Source: Comamonadaceae bacterium
Lineage (GTDB): Bacteria; Pseudomonadota; Gammaproteobacteria; Burkholderiales; Burkholderiaceae_C
Assembly: GCA_947452785.1 (NCBI GenBank)
Contig: CANGDZ010000004.1
Span: forward strand, 1 to 64,000
Direction of reading: 5' to 3'
DNA: 64,000 nucleotides
Part shown: positions 39,320-47,383 of the stretch, in pieces
Layout of the letters: every line of letters begins with the position of its first letter
Position numbering within the stretch: the first letter of the stretch is position 1
Notes under the pieces: generated by a model
The model's database searches: none
What the model saw: only the letters and a program-made list of their open reading frames with translations
Told to the model about the DNA's origin: nothing
Made by a program: the position numbers and the translations under genes

Positions 39320-39742
39320 ATGTTGGTACGCCTGTTGTATGCGAGTCGCGCTGTCGATGCGGGGCCCGAGATCATTGAAAACATTTTGGGCCAGTCGCGC
39401 CAATTCAATCCCAGCGGAGGCATCACCGGCATCCTGTGCTACGGCGGTGGTATCTTTTTGCAGGCCATTGAAGGCGGACGCGCTGCGGTCAGCGAGTTGT
39501 ATGCGCACATTCAAAAAGACCCGCGCCACAAAGAAGTGGTGCTCTTGCATTACCAAGAAATTTCCGAGCGCCGTTACAGCGGCTGGACCATGGGCCAGGT
39601 CGACGTGACCCGGGTGAACACCAGCATCTTGCTCAAATACTCCGAGCGCGCCGAGCTCGACCCCTACAGCGTGTCGGGATCAGTGTCCCTGGCTTTGCTG
39701 GAAGAGTTGATGGCCACGGCCTCCATCATCGGCAGGTCCTGA
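39320..39742 (+). CDS. Short BLUF-domain blue-light photoreceptor
   Basis: A 140-residue stand-alone BLUF protein that binds FAD and senses blue light. The key residues line up with known BLUFs: Y7 (VRLLYASR), N30 (QFNPSGGITGIL), Q48 (FLQAIEGG), W89 and M91 (GWTMGQ), with spacings equal to those in AppA except for one residue between Tyr and Asn. No output domain follows, only a C-terminal cap, so signalling must go through a partner protein. Two bases after folE, it is probably translated with it. BLUFs are frequent in freshwater betaproteobacteria. Confidence 0.92.
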   Translation: MLVRLLYASRAVDAGPEIIENILGQSRQFNPSGGITGILCYGGGIFLQAIEGGRAAVSELYAHIQKDPRHKEVVLLHYQEISERRYSGWTMGQVDVTRVNTSILLKYSERAELDPYSVSGSVSLALLEELMATASIIGRS

Positions 39743-39749
39743 CACAGGC

Positions 39750-40568
39750 ATGCTGATCGGCTGCGACTTCACCAGCAGCCCCAGCCGGCGCAAACCCATT
39801 GTGCTGGCCCTTGGCGATGCACAGCCAGGGCAAGTGCGGTTGCAGCAGCTGCAAACATTCACGACCTTGTCTGAATTCGGCCAATGGCTGGCCGCGCCGC
39901 GCGCCTGGGTCGGCGGCTTTGATTTGCCCTTTGGCCTGCCGCGTGAGTTGGTGACCACATTGGACTGGCCTTTGGAGTGGGTCGCTTGCATGCGGCATTA
40001 CGCCAGCTTGAGCCGAGCCACCATCCGCGATGAATTTGCTGCTTTTTGCAACGCACGCCCGGTGGGCGGCAAGTTTGCGCACCGGCAAACAGACGGGCCT
40101 GCAGGCTCCAGTCCGTCCATGAAATGGGTCAACCCGCCCGTGGCCTACATGCTGCATGCCGGGGTGCCCTTGCTGCTGGATGCGGGCGTGTCGCTGCCGG
40201 GTTTGCACTCGGGTGACCCGGGTAAAGTGGCGCTGGAGGCTTATCCGGGTTTGCTGGCCCGCGAAATTTTGGGCCAGCGCAGCTACAAGAGTGACGACAA
40301 AGCCAAACAAACACCAGAACGTCTGCTGGCCCGCAAAGATGTACTCAGCGCGCTGGAGCGCGGGCAGACCCGCCTGGGTTTGCGATTGAAATTGAGCACT
40401 GTCTTGTCTGAACAATTGGTTCACGACCCTTCAGGCGACGCGCTTGACGCCGCCCTGTGTTTGATGCAAGCGGCCTGGGCCGCACAACAACACTTTCAAA
40501 ACCCCAGCCCCAATGGCTATGGCCTGCCTGACTTCGACCCCCTAGAGGGGTGGATTGTCAGCGCTTAA
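39750..40568 (+). CDS. DUF429 domain protein
   Basis: The 272-residue cytoplasmic protein begins MLIGCDFTSSPSRRKPIVLA and contains WVGGFDLPFGLPRELV and a C-terminal DALDAALCLMQAAWA helix, features of DUF429, a predicted RNase H-fold nuclease-like family with conserved Asp residues (D6, D near 59, D near 232). Biological function is not known. It follows the BLUF gene by seven bases and ends in a short hairpin with a T-tract. Confidence 0.82.
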   Translation: MLIGCDFTSSPSRRKPIVLALGDAQPGQVRLQQLQTFTTLSEFGQWLAAPRAWVGGFDLPFGLPRELVTTLDWPLEWVACMRHYASLSRATIRDEFAAFCNARPVGGKFAHRQTDGPAGSSPSMKWVNPPVAYMLHAGVPLLLDAGVSLPGLHSGDPGKVALEAYPGLLAREILGQRSYKSDDKAKQTPERLLARKDVLSALERGQTRLGLRLKLSTVLSEQLVHDPSGDALDAALCLMQAAWAAQQHFQNPSPNGYGLPDFDPLEGWIVSA

Positions 40569-40580
40569 GCGCCTTTTTTC
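40561..40580 (+). terminator. Probable terminator of the folE-BLUF-DUF429 transcript
   Basis: GCGC-TTAA-GCGC, including the DUF429 stop codon, is followed by CTTTTTTC. The stem is only four to six base pairs but the T-run is good. Confidence 0.55.
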
Positions 40581-40809
40581 TCCTTACCACCCCAACCAAG
40601 ATGCGTTCCCCTGCAACGGGGTCGGTGCCAACGTGTGCTCGTCAAAATTGTATCTAATCATTATATTTGTATTACATATCAATTTAATAGTAAAATTAAG
40701 GTTACTTTTTATGTTTAAAATAAATTTACGTTTTTAGTACTTTTACAGCGCCTTTTTTTACCAACAGTGCGAAGCGCTGAGCTTGTACGGGCACAAGGGG
40801 AGAAATTTC
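40569..40809. other. AT-rich intergenic stretch with a short direct repeat
   Basis: This 241-base gap contains about 110 bases (roughly 40,635-40,745) that are strongly AT-rich (e.g. TTTAATAGTAAAATTAAGG), unlike the rest of the window. It is flanked by two copies of AGCGCCTTTTTT (near 40,568-40,579 and 40,748-40,759). No convincing gene is present; the 60-residue ORF in the track looks like random AT-rich reading. It may be an upstream regulatory region for the two small envelope genes or a scar of foreign DNA. Confidence 0.55.
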
Positions 40810-40992
40810 ATGAGTTTGATGGTTTTTTTATCGCTGTCGGTGCTGATGGCCATTTCAGTCGGATTTTTGGTGTCTTTGTTATTGCGTTCATGGCTGAGAA
40901 AGCCGCGTCAAAAAGATGCCCCCGCTGAGGCTGCCAGCCCATCGCATGATTCGCGTGACGACAAAGCCGCAGATCCCAAGGAAGGCTTGTGA
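40810..40992 (+). CDS. Small single-helix membrane protein, unknown
   Basis: The 60-residue product starts MSLMVFLSLSVLMAISVGFLVSLLL, one membrane helix, then a basic turn (RSWLRKPRQK) and an acidic, Asp/Ser-rich cytoplasmic tail. An AGGGGAGAA ribosome site stands eight bases before the ATG at 40810, which is why I prefer it to the track start at 40783. The stop abuts the start of the next gene (TGATG), so the two are probably translated together. Function unknown. Confidence 0.65.
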   Translation: MSLMVFLSLSVLMAISVGFLVSLLLRSWLRKPRQKDAPAEAASPSHDSRDDKAADPKEGL

Positions 40993-41654
40993 TGAGGCAA
41001 GCGTTGGTCAACATGGTGGTGAGCGCTTTTTTGTGCTGGGCGATGCAAGGCGTCGCTTGGGGGCAGGCCGAACCAGAGGAGGTTTTTTTGCCCGCCTCCG
41101 TGCACGCGCCAAGCGCTTCTGATGTGGAAGGGTCTTGGATCGAGATGTATGGCGTGCGCCTGAGTAACGCCACGCGAGATGCAATGCGCCAGGCCTTGCA
41201 TGCCCATGGACTCAAGCCCGTGCGTGAAGACGCCCGTTACTGGGTGGACGTTTACGATGCCAAAGGACTGATCCGAGGCGCTTCGCAGTTTTACTTAGGT
41301 TATACCCAGGCCACGCAAAAGTTGGCGTTTGCGGAATATGCGTTCAACAGCTTCATGGACAGCCGCCACACGCAGCAAATTGTCGGCATGGTGACGTCCA
41401 AATATGGACCTCCTGCTGAAACCGTGGGGCAACTGGAAATGGGGGCGTTCACCGCCCGTTGGCGGATGGCCGAAGGGATGCAGATTCAGGTGGTGCGCGA
41501 GTGGCCAGAAACCTCGACCTATCTGAAATTCATCAACCCTTCGGTCGATCTGGAGATGAAAGCAGAGTTGGACCAAGAAACCACCGCGCGCCAAAAACAT
41601 CAACTGGCCGAAGGGGCGGTAGCGCGCCAACCCGCTGCAGCACGAGGGCGCTGA
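40992..41654 (+). CDS. Exported protein of unknown function
   Basis: The 220-residue product has a signal peptide (RQALVNMVVSAFLCWAMQGVAWG, cleaved near GQA) and a mixed soluble domain (about 40-195) with YWVDVYDAKGLIRGASQFYLGY and QQIVGMVTSKYGPP. It ends in a polar, Arg/Ala-rich tail. I do not recognise the family. The start is the ATG at 40992, sharing one base with the stop of the small membrane protein; GTG at 40989 is possible. It converges on the SulP gene with an 18-base gap. Confidence 0.65.
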   Translation: MRQALVNMVVSAFLCWAMQGVAWGQAEPEEVFLPASVHAPSASDVEGSWIEMYGVRLSNATRDAMRQALHAHGLKPVREDARYWVDVYDAKGLIRGASQFYLGYTQATQKLAFAEYAFNSFMDSRHTQQIVGMVTSKYGPPAETVGQLEMGAFTARWRMAEGMQIQVVREWPETSTYLKFINPSVDLEMKAELDQETTARQKHQLAEGAVARQPAAARGR

Positions 41655-41672
41655 GCATTTCGTCAGGCCTGA

Positions 41673-43358
41673 TCAGATCATGGCTGCTGACATGTCAGTA
41701 GGATCTACATTCAGTTGAGACAAGGCCTTGATGGCTTCGGCATCGGTTCGGTAAAGCCGCAGCCGGGCATCGTCTTGCAATTGACCGGCTTTGCGCAAGG
41801 CGTTGACGACCGGAAGTTTGATGCCACTGATGTGCAGCGTGATGCCTTTGCGCATCAGCATCTGGTGCAGTTGCCCAAAGGTTTCAATCCCCGTCACATC
41901 GATGCGGTTGATCGGGTGGGCAAACAGGCATACGTGTTGAACCTCAGGATGGTTGGCCAAATGATCGACGATGGTGCGCTCAAAGGCGCTGGCGGCGGCA
42001 AAATCGAGTTCGGCATCCATGCGCAAGGCATACACATGGGGCGCCAGTGCGGGCAGTTGCAGCAAGTGGCGATCGCGCAGGGAGCCATCCGGGTGTTGCC
42101 CCACTTCAATGATGCGCGGGTGCAGACGGGTGTGCAAAAAATGCGACAAGCCCACCACCACACCGGTCAGCACACCCCAGTAAATGCGAGGCGCGGTGAG
42201 CAAGGTGATGGCAAAGGTCACGCCTGCAGTGAACGTTTCCGCGCGATCGATTCGCCATAATTTGAGAAATTGCTGCGGCTGAAAAAGACTCGACACTGCC
42301 ACGATGACCGCCGCCGCCATGACGGCTTTGGGCACAAATTGCAAGGCGGGCATCAAAAGCACCAAGGCCAGCAACACAAAGCCAATCGAAAACACCACGG
42401 CCCAACCGGACCGTGCTCCGGCGTACAACATGAGGGCGGAGCGTGAAAATGAAGTACTGGTCGGAAAGCTGCCCGACAACGCCGACGCCAGCTTGGCCAG
42501 GCCTTGGCCGAACAACTCCGTGTTGTCGTCCCAGCGTTTGCCATCGCGCTGGCATTCAATGCGGGCGCTGGAGGCGGTTTCTAAAAAGCTCACCAAGGCG
42601 ATCACCATGGCCGGCACCCACAGCTGATTCAACAGGGTCCAGCCGGGCCAATGCGGCCAGTACAGCGCAGGCAGGCCCGAGGGCAGCAAGCCGATCACAC
42701 TGCCATGCTGTTCATAGCCGATGGCAAAGCCTAAGACCGAGGCCGCGCTCATGACGAACATAACCCCTGGCCAACGTGGCAGCGTGCGGCGCAGCCCGAA
42801 CAAGAGCAACAGACTGCCCACGCCAAACCAAGCGGGCCAAGCGGTGACCCATGCGGGCCAGGTGGCGGCAGCGCTGTCCCACGAGCTCACGCCCAGCAAG
42901 GCAGGCACTTGCGATGCCATGATCAGCAAGGAGGCCGCTTGGGTAAAGCCCATCATGATGGGCGAGCTGATCAGGTTGATCAGCCAGCCATAACTGCCCA
43001 GACCCAGCAGCAACTGAATGCCGCCCGACAACAAAGACAGCCACACCGCCAGCGACACCCAGTCGGGCGAGCCCGGCTCGGCCAGACCCGTCAACGACGC
43101 GCCGATCAACACGCAGGTCAAGGCCGCAGGCCCCACGGACAAGCGGTTGGCACTGCCAAACAGCACCGCCATCAAAGCCGGCACCAGGCAGGCGTAAAGC
43201 CCTGTGACCAAAGGCATGCCCGCCAAGCCGGCATAGGCCACGGCTTGCGGAATCATGACCAGCGCCACCGTCAAGCCGGCCACCACTTCGATGCGCGCCA
43301 ACGCGGGCGTGAGCCGGGGCCAGTGTTTGAAAGTCAAAAAGCGTTGCAATGAAAGCAT
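41673..43358 (-). CDS. SulP-family inorganic anion transporter with STAS domain
   Basis: Membrane carrier of 561 residues with 10-14 helices, the SulP core motif PQAVAYAGLAGMPLVTGLYAC near the N-terminus, and a C-terminal cytoplasmic STAS domain (about 430-540; HVCLFAHPINRIDVTGIETF). The family moves sulfate, bicarbonate or dicarboxylates, usually with Na+ or H+. It lies 42 bases downstream of a sulfatase gene in the same operon, which favours sulfate movement here. The ATG at 43358 is preferred to the GTG at 43388. Confidence 0.9.
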   Translation of the reverse strand: MLSLQRFLTFKHWPRLTPALARIEVVAGLTVALVMIPQAVAYAGLAGMPLVTGLYACLVPALMAVLFGSANRLSVGPAALTCVLIGASLTGLAEPGSPDWVSLAVWLSLLSGGIQLLLGLGSYGWLINLISSPIMMGFTQAASLLIMASQVPALLGVSSWDSAAATWPAWVTAWPAWFGVGSLLLLFGLRRTLPRWPGVMFVMSAASVLGFAIGYEQHGSVIGLLPSGLPALYWPHWPGWTLLNQLWVPAMVIALVSFLETASSARIECQRDGKRWDDNTELFGQGLAKLASALSGSFPTSTSFSRSALMLYAGARSGWAVVFSIGFVLLALVLLMPALQFVPKAVMAAAVIVAVSSLFQPQQFLKLWRIDRAETFTAGVTFAITLLTAPRIYWGVLTGVVVGLSHFLHTRLHPRIIEVGQHPDGSLRDRHLLQLPALAPHVYALRMDAELDFAAASAFERTIVDHLANHPEVQHVCLFAHPINRIDVTGIETFGQLHQMLMRKGITLHISGIKLPVVNALRKAGQLQDDARLRLYRTDAEAIKALSQLNVDPTDMSAAMI

Positions 43359-43400
43359 GCCTGATTGTCGCTGTAGTCGCGTTGTCACTGCGTAGGCGGC

Positions 43401-44750
43401 TCAACGCTGCGGCATGTCTTTGACCGAGTAACCCAGACTGATGGTGGCGTCGCCTGGAATTGCGGGCATGCTGGCGTTCCAGGCTTCCCACCTTTCGCGC
43501 ATCGCCTGCAGTTGCGTGGGCTGGCGCCCGCCCAGGTTGGCGCGTTCCCGCGCATCAGCCGGAATGTTGAACAGGTAGTCGTTGCCATCCACCCGCAGGT
43601 ATTTGTAGTCACCCAGGCGCAGGGCACGTTGGCCTCGGTGGTTCATGCGCCAGTGCATGGGCCGCGCAAAGTGGTGGGATGGGTCGCGCAGCACCTCGCA
43701 CAGCGAGATGCCGTCCAGCGGGTAGTCGGGGTCGGGCGTGGCGCCGCCCAGGATCATCATCGTGGCCGACCAGTCCATGGTCATGCAGTGCTGGTGGCTG
43801 ACGCCGCCGGGCGCGATGCCCGCCGGCCAGTGGGCAATCCAAGGCACGCGAATGCCGCCTTCGGTCAAATCCATCTTGCCGCCCACCAAAGGCCAGTTGT
43901 CACTGAAGCGCTCGCCGCCGTTGTCGCTGGTAAAGACGATCAGCGTGTTGTCCAGTTGCCCGGTTTTCTTCAGCGCATCAATGACCCACCCAATGCCTTC
44001 GTCCATGTGGTGGATCATGCGCTGGTAGGTGTGGATGTTGCCGCCGTGCAGGTGAAACAGGTTGTCTTTGACCTCTTGCGCCAGTGCATGGTCTTCGCGC
44101 GTTTCCCAAGGCCAGTGCGGCGCGGTGTAGTGCAGGCTTAAAAAGAAGGGATCGGCTGCGCGCTCGCCTTGCGCCATTCGCTCGACAAAGTCGACCGCAT
44201 TTCGGGAAATCAGATCGGTCAAATACCCCTCGTGCGGCTGCTCTTCTTCGCCCACCCACAGATCGTGCACACCGCTGGAGGCGCAGTGGCTGAAGTAGTC
44301 CACGCCCCCGGCCATGGGGCCAAAAAATTCGTCATAACCCGAACGCAGCGGGCCGAAAGTGGGCGGGTAACCCAGGTGCCATTTGCCGATCAAGGCCGTG
44401 CGGTAACCCACGGCTTGGAGCTGCGAGGGCAGGGTGGGGTGCGAAGTCGGCAAGCCCAAGGTGGTGCTGTGCCGGGCTTTGCTGTTGATGGGCTCTTCGG
44501 CCGCGCCGCGCAGGCGGTACTGGTAGCGCGCGGTCATCAAGGCAAAGCGCGTGGGCGAGCAGACCGGCGAATTGGCATAACCGTCGGTGAACTTCAGGCC
44601 CTTGGCCGCCAGCTGATCGATCACCGGCGAGACAGGGCCGAACAGGGCATCGCGCCCGCCGTAGCATCCCAGGTCGGCAAAACCCAGGTCGTCGGCGACG
44701 ATGAAGATGATATTGGGGCGTGGTGAGGAGGACGTATTGAGGGGGGTCAT
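43401..44750 (-). CDS. Cytoplasmic sulfatase (formylglycine type)
   Basis: Alkaline-phosphatase-superfamily sulfatase, 449 residues. The metal site starts at IIFIVADDLGFADLGCYGG; the formylglycine precursor is the Cys of SPVCSPTRFALMTARY (residue 64 from the ATG). FTSDNGGERFSDNWPLVGGK carries the second metal-binding Asp-Asn and the active-site Lys. There is no signal peptide, so hydrolysis should occur in the cytoplasm after uptake. Upstream in the operon are two Bug receptors and downstream a SulP carrier. The start could also be the GTG at 44759, overlapping the previous stop. A phosphodiesterase or phosphonate esterase activity cannot be excluded. Confidence 0.88.
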   Translation of the reverse strand: MTPLNTSSSPRPNIIFIVADDLGFADLGCYGGRDALFGPVSPVIDQLAAKGLKFTDGYANSPVCSPTRFALMTARYQYRLRGAAEEPINSKARHSTTLGLPTSHPTLPSQLQAVGYRTALIGKWHLGYPPTFGPLRSGYDEFFGPMAGGVDYFSHCASSGVHDLWVGEEEQPHEGYLTDLISRNAVDFVERMAQGERAADPFFLSLHYTAPHWPWETREDHALAQEVKDNLFHLHGGNIHTYQRMIHHMDEGIGWVIDALKKTGQLDNTLIVFTSDNGGERFSDNWPLVGGKMDLTEGGIRVPWIAHWPAGIAPGGVSHQHCMTMDWSATMMILGGATPDPDYPLDGISLCEVLRDPSHHFARPMHWRMNHRGQRALRLGDYKYLRVDGNDYLFNIPADARERANLGGRQPTQLQAMRERWEAWNASMPAIPGDATISLGYSVKDMPQR

Positions 44751-44755
44751 GGGGT

Positions 44756-45727
44756 TCACTCGACTTTCATGCCGGTCGACTGGATGGTGCGGGCATAGCG
44801 CTGCGCCAAATCGCTCAAGCGTTTAGCGGCTTCTGTGCCAGTCAGGCCTTCGTAAAACAAATCCATGCTGGCCAATTGCGCTTGGGTTTCTGGACGCTTC
44901 AGGGCTTCGGTAAAGGCTTTTTGCAATACCTGCACCACAGGCTCGGGCGTGGCTGCAGGCACCATGGCCACGTACAGCACTTCCAATTCCAATTCTTTCA
45001 GACCCAACTCGCTCACGGTGGGGACCTCCGGCGCTGAGCGTGAACGCTGGCGACTGGTCACCGCCAAGGGCGTGATCTTGCCCGCTTTGACATGCGGCAG
45101 CATGCCGGGCGTGGCCAAGACGCCGGCGTCCACCTCGCCCGACAGCACGGCCAAGACGGCGGGCGTGTTGCCTTTGTAGGGCACGTGTTGAATTTGGATG
45201 CCCGCCGCGTCCATGAAGATTTCTGCAGCCAAGTGGCCTGGGCTGCCGCTGCCGCCACTGCTGAAGTTCAGGCCCTTGCTTTTGCCTTGGGCGATCAGGT
45301 CTTTCATGCTTTTGAAGCCCGTGCCCGGGTTCGCGCCCACCAACAGACCTGAAGAGACCATCACCATGATGGGCTTGAAGTCGCTGGGCTTGAAAGGCAT
45401 GCCTTTGTAGATGTAAGGGTTGACCGTGAACGCGGTGTCAATGCCAAACAGCACGGTGTAGCCATCGGCCGGGCTTTTGGCCACCAGATCGGCGCCCATA
45501 TTGCCACCGGCACCCGCTTTGTTTTCGGTGATCACCGGTTGCTTGAAGGCGGTGGTGATCGCTTCGCCCACGGTGCGCGCCAGAAAGTCGGACGGCCCGC
45601 CAGGGGGAAAGTTGTTGACGAAGCGAATGGTTTTGCTCGGGTAGGTTTGCGCGAGCACGGCGGGTGCGCTCACGGTCAAGCACAGGGCAAGAGAAAAATA
45701 TGAAAGAGTGCGTCGCGGCAGGTTCAT
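44756..45727 (-). CDS. Bug-family (TctC) periplasmic solute receptor
   Basis: Tripartite tricarboxylate transporter receptor of 323 residues. Signal peptide is MNLPRRTLSYFSLALCLTVSAPAVLAQ. The fold begins with YPSKTIRFVNNFPPGGPSDFLARTV and has the conserved KAGAGGNMGADLVAKSPADGYT and VPTVSELG elements. Bug proteins bind small carboxylates and hand them to TctAB. The ATG at 45727 is used instead of the track start at 45841, which lies in the previous gene. It is the second of two consecutive Bugs before a sulfatase gene; no tctAB is adjacent. Confidence 0.92.
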   Translation of the reverse strand: MNLPRRTLSYFSLALCLTVSAPAVLAQTYPSKTIRFVNNFPPGGPSDFLARTVGEAITTAFKQPVITENKAGAGGNMGADLVAKSPADGYTVLFGIDTAFTVNPYIYKGMPFKPSDFKPIMVMVSSGLLVGANPGTGFKSMKDLIAQGKSKGLNFSSGGSGSPGHLAAEIFMDAAGIQIQHVPYKGNTPAVLAVLSGEVDAGVLATPGMLPHVKAGKITPLAVTSRQRSRSAPEVPTVSELGLKELELEVLYVAMVPAATPEPVVQVLQKAFTEALKRPETQAQLASMDLFYEGLTGTEAAKRLSDLAQRYARTIQSTGMKVE

Positions 45728-45746
45728 GGTGGTGCTGGGTGTCGCT

Positions 45747-46727
45747 TCAGTCAAGTTGCACGCCGGTGGCTTTGATGGGTTTTTCCCAGCGAGCCAGATC
45801 GGCTTTTTGCGCGGCGGCCAAATCAGCGGAGTTGGAGCCAATGGGCTCGTAGCCGAGCTTGATCAGTTTGTCTTTCAAAGCCGGATCGCGCACGGCTTTC
45901 ATCATGGCTTTTTCCAGGCGGTTGAGTGGCTCGCCCTTGAGGCCGGCGGGGCCGTACATGGCAAACCAGGCCGTGGCTTCCATGTTCACGCCAGATTCTT
46001 TGAGGGTCGGGACTTCAGGCACTTGCGGGTCGCGCTGCGGGCCGGTCACGGCGATGATGCGCACCTTTTTGTTGTGGTGCAGCTCTGCGGTTTCAGACAC
46101 CACATCGAACTTGTAGCCAATGTGGCCGCCCAGCAGCGCGTTGTTGGCCGGAGCGCCACCTTGAAACGGCACATGGTTCAAACTGACGCCAGCCGATTGC
46201 TCCATCAACACCCCCATGAAGTGCGGCAGCGTGCCCGAACCTGGCGTGCCGTAGCTGGCGTTGGCTGGATCGGTTTTGGCTTTGGCCAACATGTCGGCCA
46301 CGGTCTTCACATTCGTGGACGGGCCTGAGACCAAGCCGAATTGAAAGCGCGCGATTTGTGAGACGGGGGTGAAGTCCTTCACTGCGTCGTAGTCGAGCTT
46401 TTTATAAACGTGAGGGAACAACACCATCGGGCCACTGGGCAGCACGATCACGGTTTGACCGTCGGGCTTGGCCGCTTTCACAGCGTTCAGCGCAATGCGT
46501 CCACCAGCGCCCGGTTTGTTGTCGATGATGATGGTGGAAAAGTCGTCGCGAATGGCCTCGGCAATCAAACGCGCCAACACATCGGCCGAGCCGCCGGGTG
46601 CAAAACCGACCAAGATTTTGAGAGACGGTTTTTCTTGTGCTTGTACCGCGGGTACTGCGGCGCACAGTATGGCTGCCCAGCCCATCAGTTGCAGGGTCCG
46701 GCGTGTCATGGCGTGTGTGAAATTCAT
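45747..46727 (-). CDS. Bug-family (TctC) periplasmic solute receptor
   Basis: A second Bug receptor (326 residues) at the head of the operon. Signal peptide MNFTHAMTRRTLQLMGWAAILCAAVPAVQAQ, then LKILVGFAPGGSADVLARLI and IIDNKPGAGGRIALNAVKAA. It is divergent from a marR gene and is probably the regulated first gene. It differs clearly from the neighbouring Bug, so the pair may bind different ligands rather than be a fresh duplication. Confidence 0.92.
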   Translation of the reverse strand: MNFTHAMTRRTLQLMGWAAILCAAVPAVQAQEKPSLKILVGFAPGGSADVLARLIAEAIRDDFSTIIIDNKPGAGGRIALNAVKAAKPDGQTVIVLPSGPMVLFPHVYKKLDYDAVKDFTPVSQIARFQFGLVSGPSTNVKTVADMLAKAKTDPANASYGTPGSGTLPHFMGVLMEQSAGVSLNHVPFQGGAPANNALLGGHIGYKFDVVSETAELHHNKKVRIIAVTGPQRDPQVPEVPTLKESGVNMEATAWFAMYGPAGLKGEPLNRLEKAMMKAVRDPALKDKLIKLGYEPIGSNSADLAAAQKADLARWEKPIKATGVQLD

Positions 46728-46819
46728 GGCGAAATCTTTCCGGTTGGAATGGATGGAGGTTGGCTTGAGCGTCTAGACCCACTCAGGCCAATTGCCCTCA
46801 GAATGTAGCCTGCCCGTGG

Positions 46820-46838
46820 TGATTGATCTAATCAATCA
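46820..46838. promoter_or_regulatory. Probable MarR operator (perfect 7-5-7 palindrome)
   Basis: TGATTGA and TCAATCA form a perfect inverted repeat around TCTAA in the divergent gap between the Bug operon and marR, 26 bases before the marR ATG. The size suits a winged-helix dimer of the MarR family. Confidence 0.7.
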
Positions 46839-46864
46839 TTCCTCTCGCAAACCCTAGGTACCCC

Positions 46865-47383
46865 ATGCGCCCGACTATCGTTTCCGAAGCGTTTGAAGAC
46901 CTGTTGCTGTACCGTATGTACCGACTGACCTCAGTCGCCGGGGCAATGGTCGTGCGTTTGTGCGAAGGCGGCTATGGCATCACCCGGCGGGAATGGCGCA
47001 TTTTGGCACTGCTGCATGGGCCCGTCGGACTGCCGCCTTCGGCATTGGCCGACAAAGTTCAGCTGGACCGAGCGCGGACCTCGCGCGCCATTGGCGCCTT
47101 GGTGGCCAAGAAACTGATCACACGCACCCCAACGCCAGCAGATCGCCGAGGCGCGCTGGTGGCCTTAACCCCCGCGGGGCAAAGCCTGGTGGCAGAGCTG
47201 ATGCCGCAGGTGCAAGCCATCAACCGCAGCATCATGCAAGGACTGACGGATGCCGAAGGGGCGCAATTCCATATTCACTTGGAGCGCTTGCAAGCCAGTG
47301 CGCAAGCCTTGCACGATCAGATGAGCAGCGCGTTGCCCAAGGCCCACCGCCATCGTGGCCAAAAAGGCAAAGCCTTGCCATGA
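46865..47383 (+). CDS. MarR-family transcriptional regulator
   Basis: The 172-residue protein has the MarR winged helix-turn-helix (about residues 35-115): GITRREWRILALLHGP, LPPSALADKVQLDRARTSRA (recognition helix), the wing with TPTPADRRGALVALTPAG, and a C-terminal dimerisation helix. Such regulators usually repress divergent catabolic or transport genes until a phenolic or other small ligand binds. The palindrome at 46820-46838 and the divergent Bug-Bug-sulfatase-SulP operon are its likely target. Its stop overlaps the nuclease start by four bases. Confidence 0.92.
   Translation: MRPTIVSEAFEDLLLYRMYRLTSVAGAMVVRLCEGGYGITRREWRILALLHGPVGLPPSALADKVQLDRARTSRAIGALVAKKLITRTPTPADRRGALVALTPAGQSLVAELMPQVQAINRSIMQGLTDAEGAQFHIHLERLQASAQALHDQMSSALPKAHRHRGQKGKALP

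Noticed and set aside
40555-40737. 60-residue ORF in the AT-rich gap
   Set aside because: The protein-like reading (Leu/Ile/Lys/Phe-rich) is what random AT-rich DNA gives; it starts inside the DUF429 gene and has no ribosome site.
46960-47379. N-terminal extension of the nuclease ORF through the marR gene
   Set aside because: It overlaps a clear MarR coding region in another frame; the ATG at 47380 gives a proper signal peptide.
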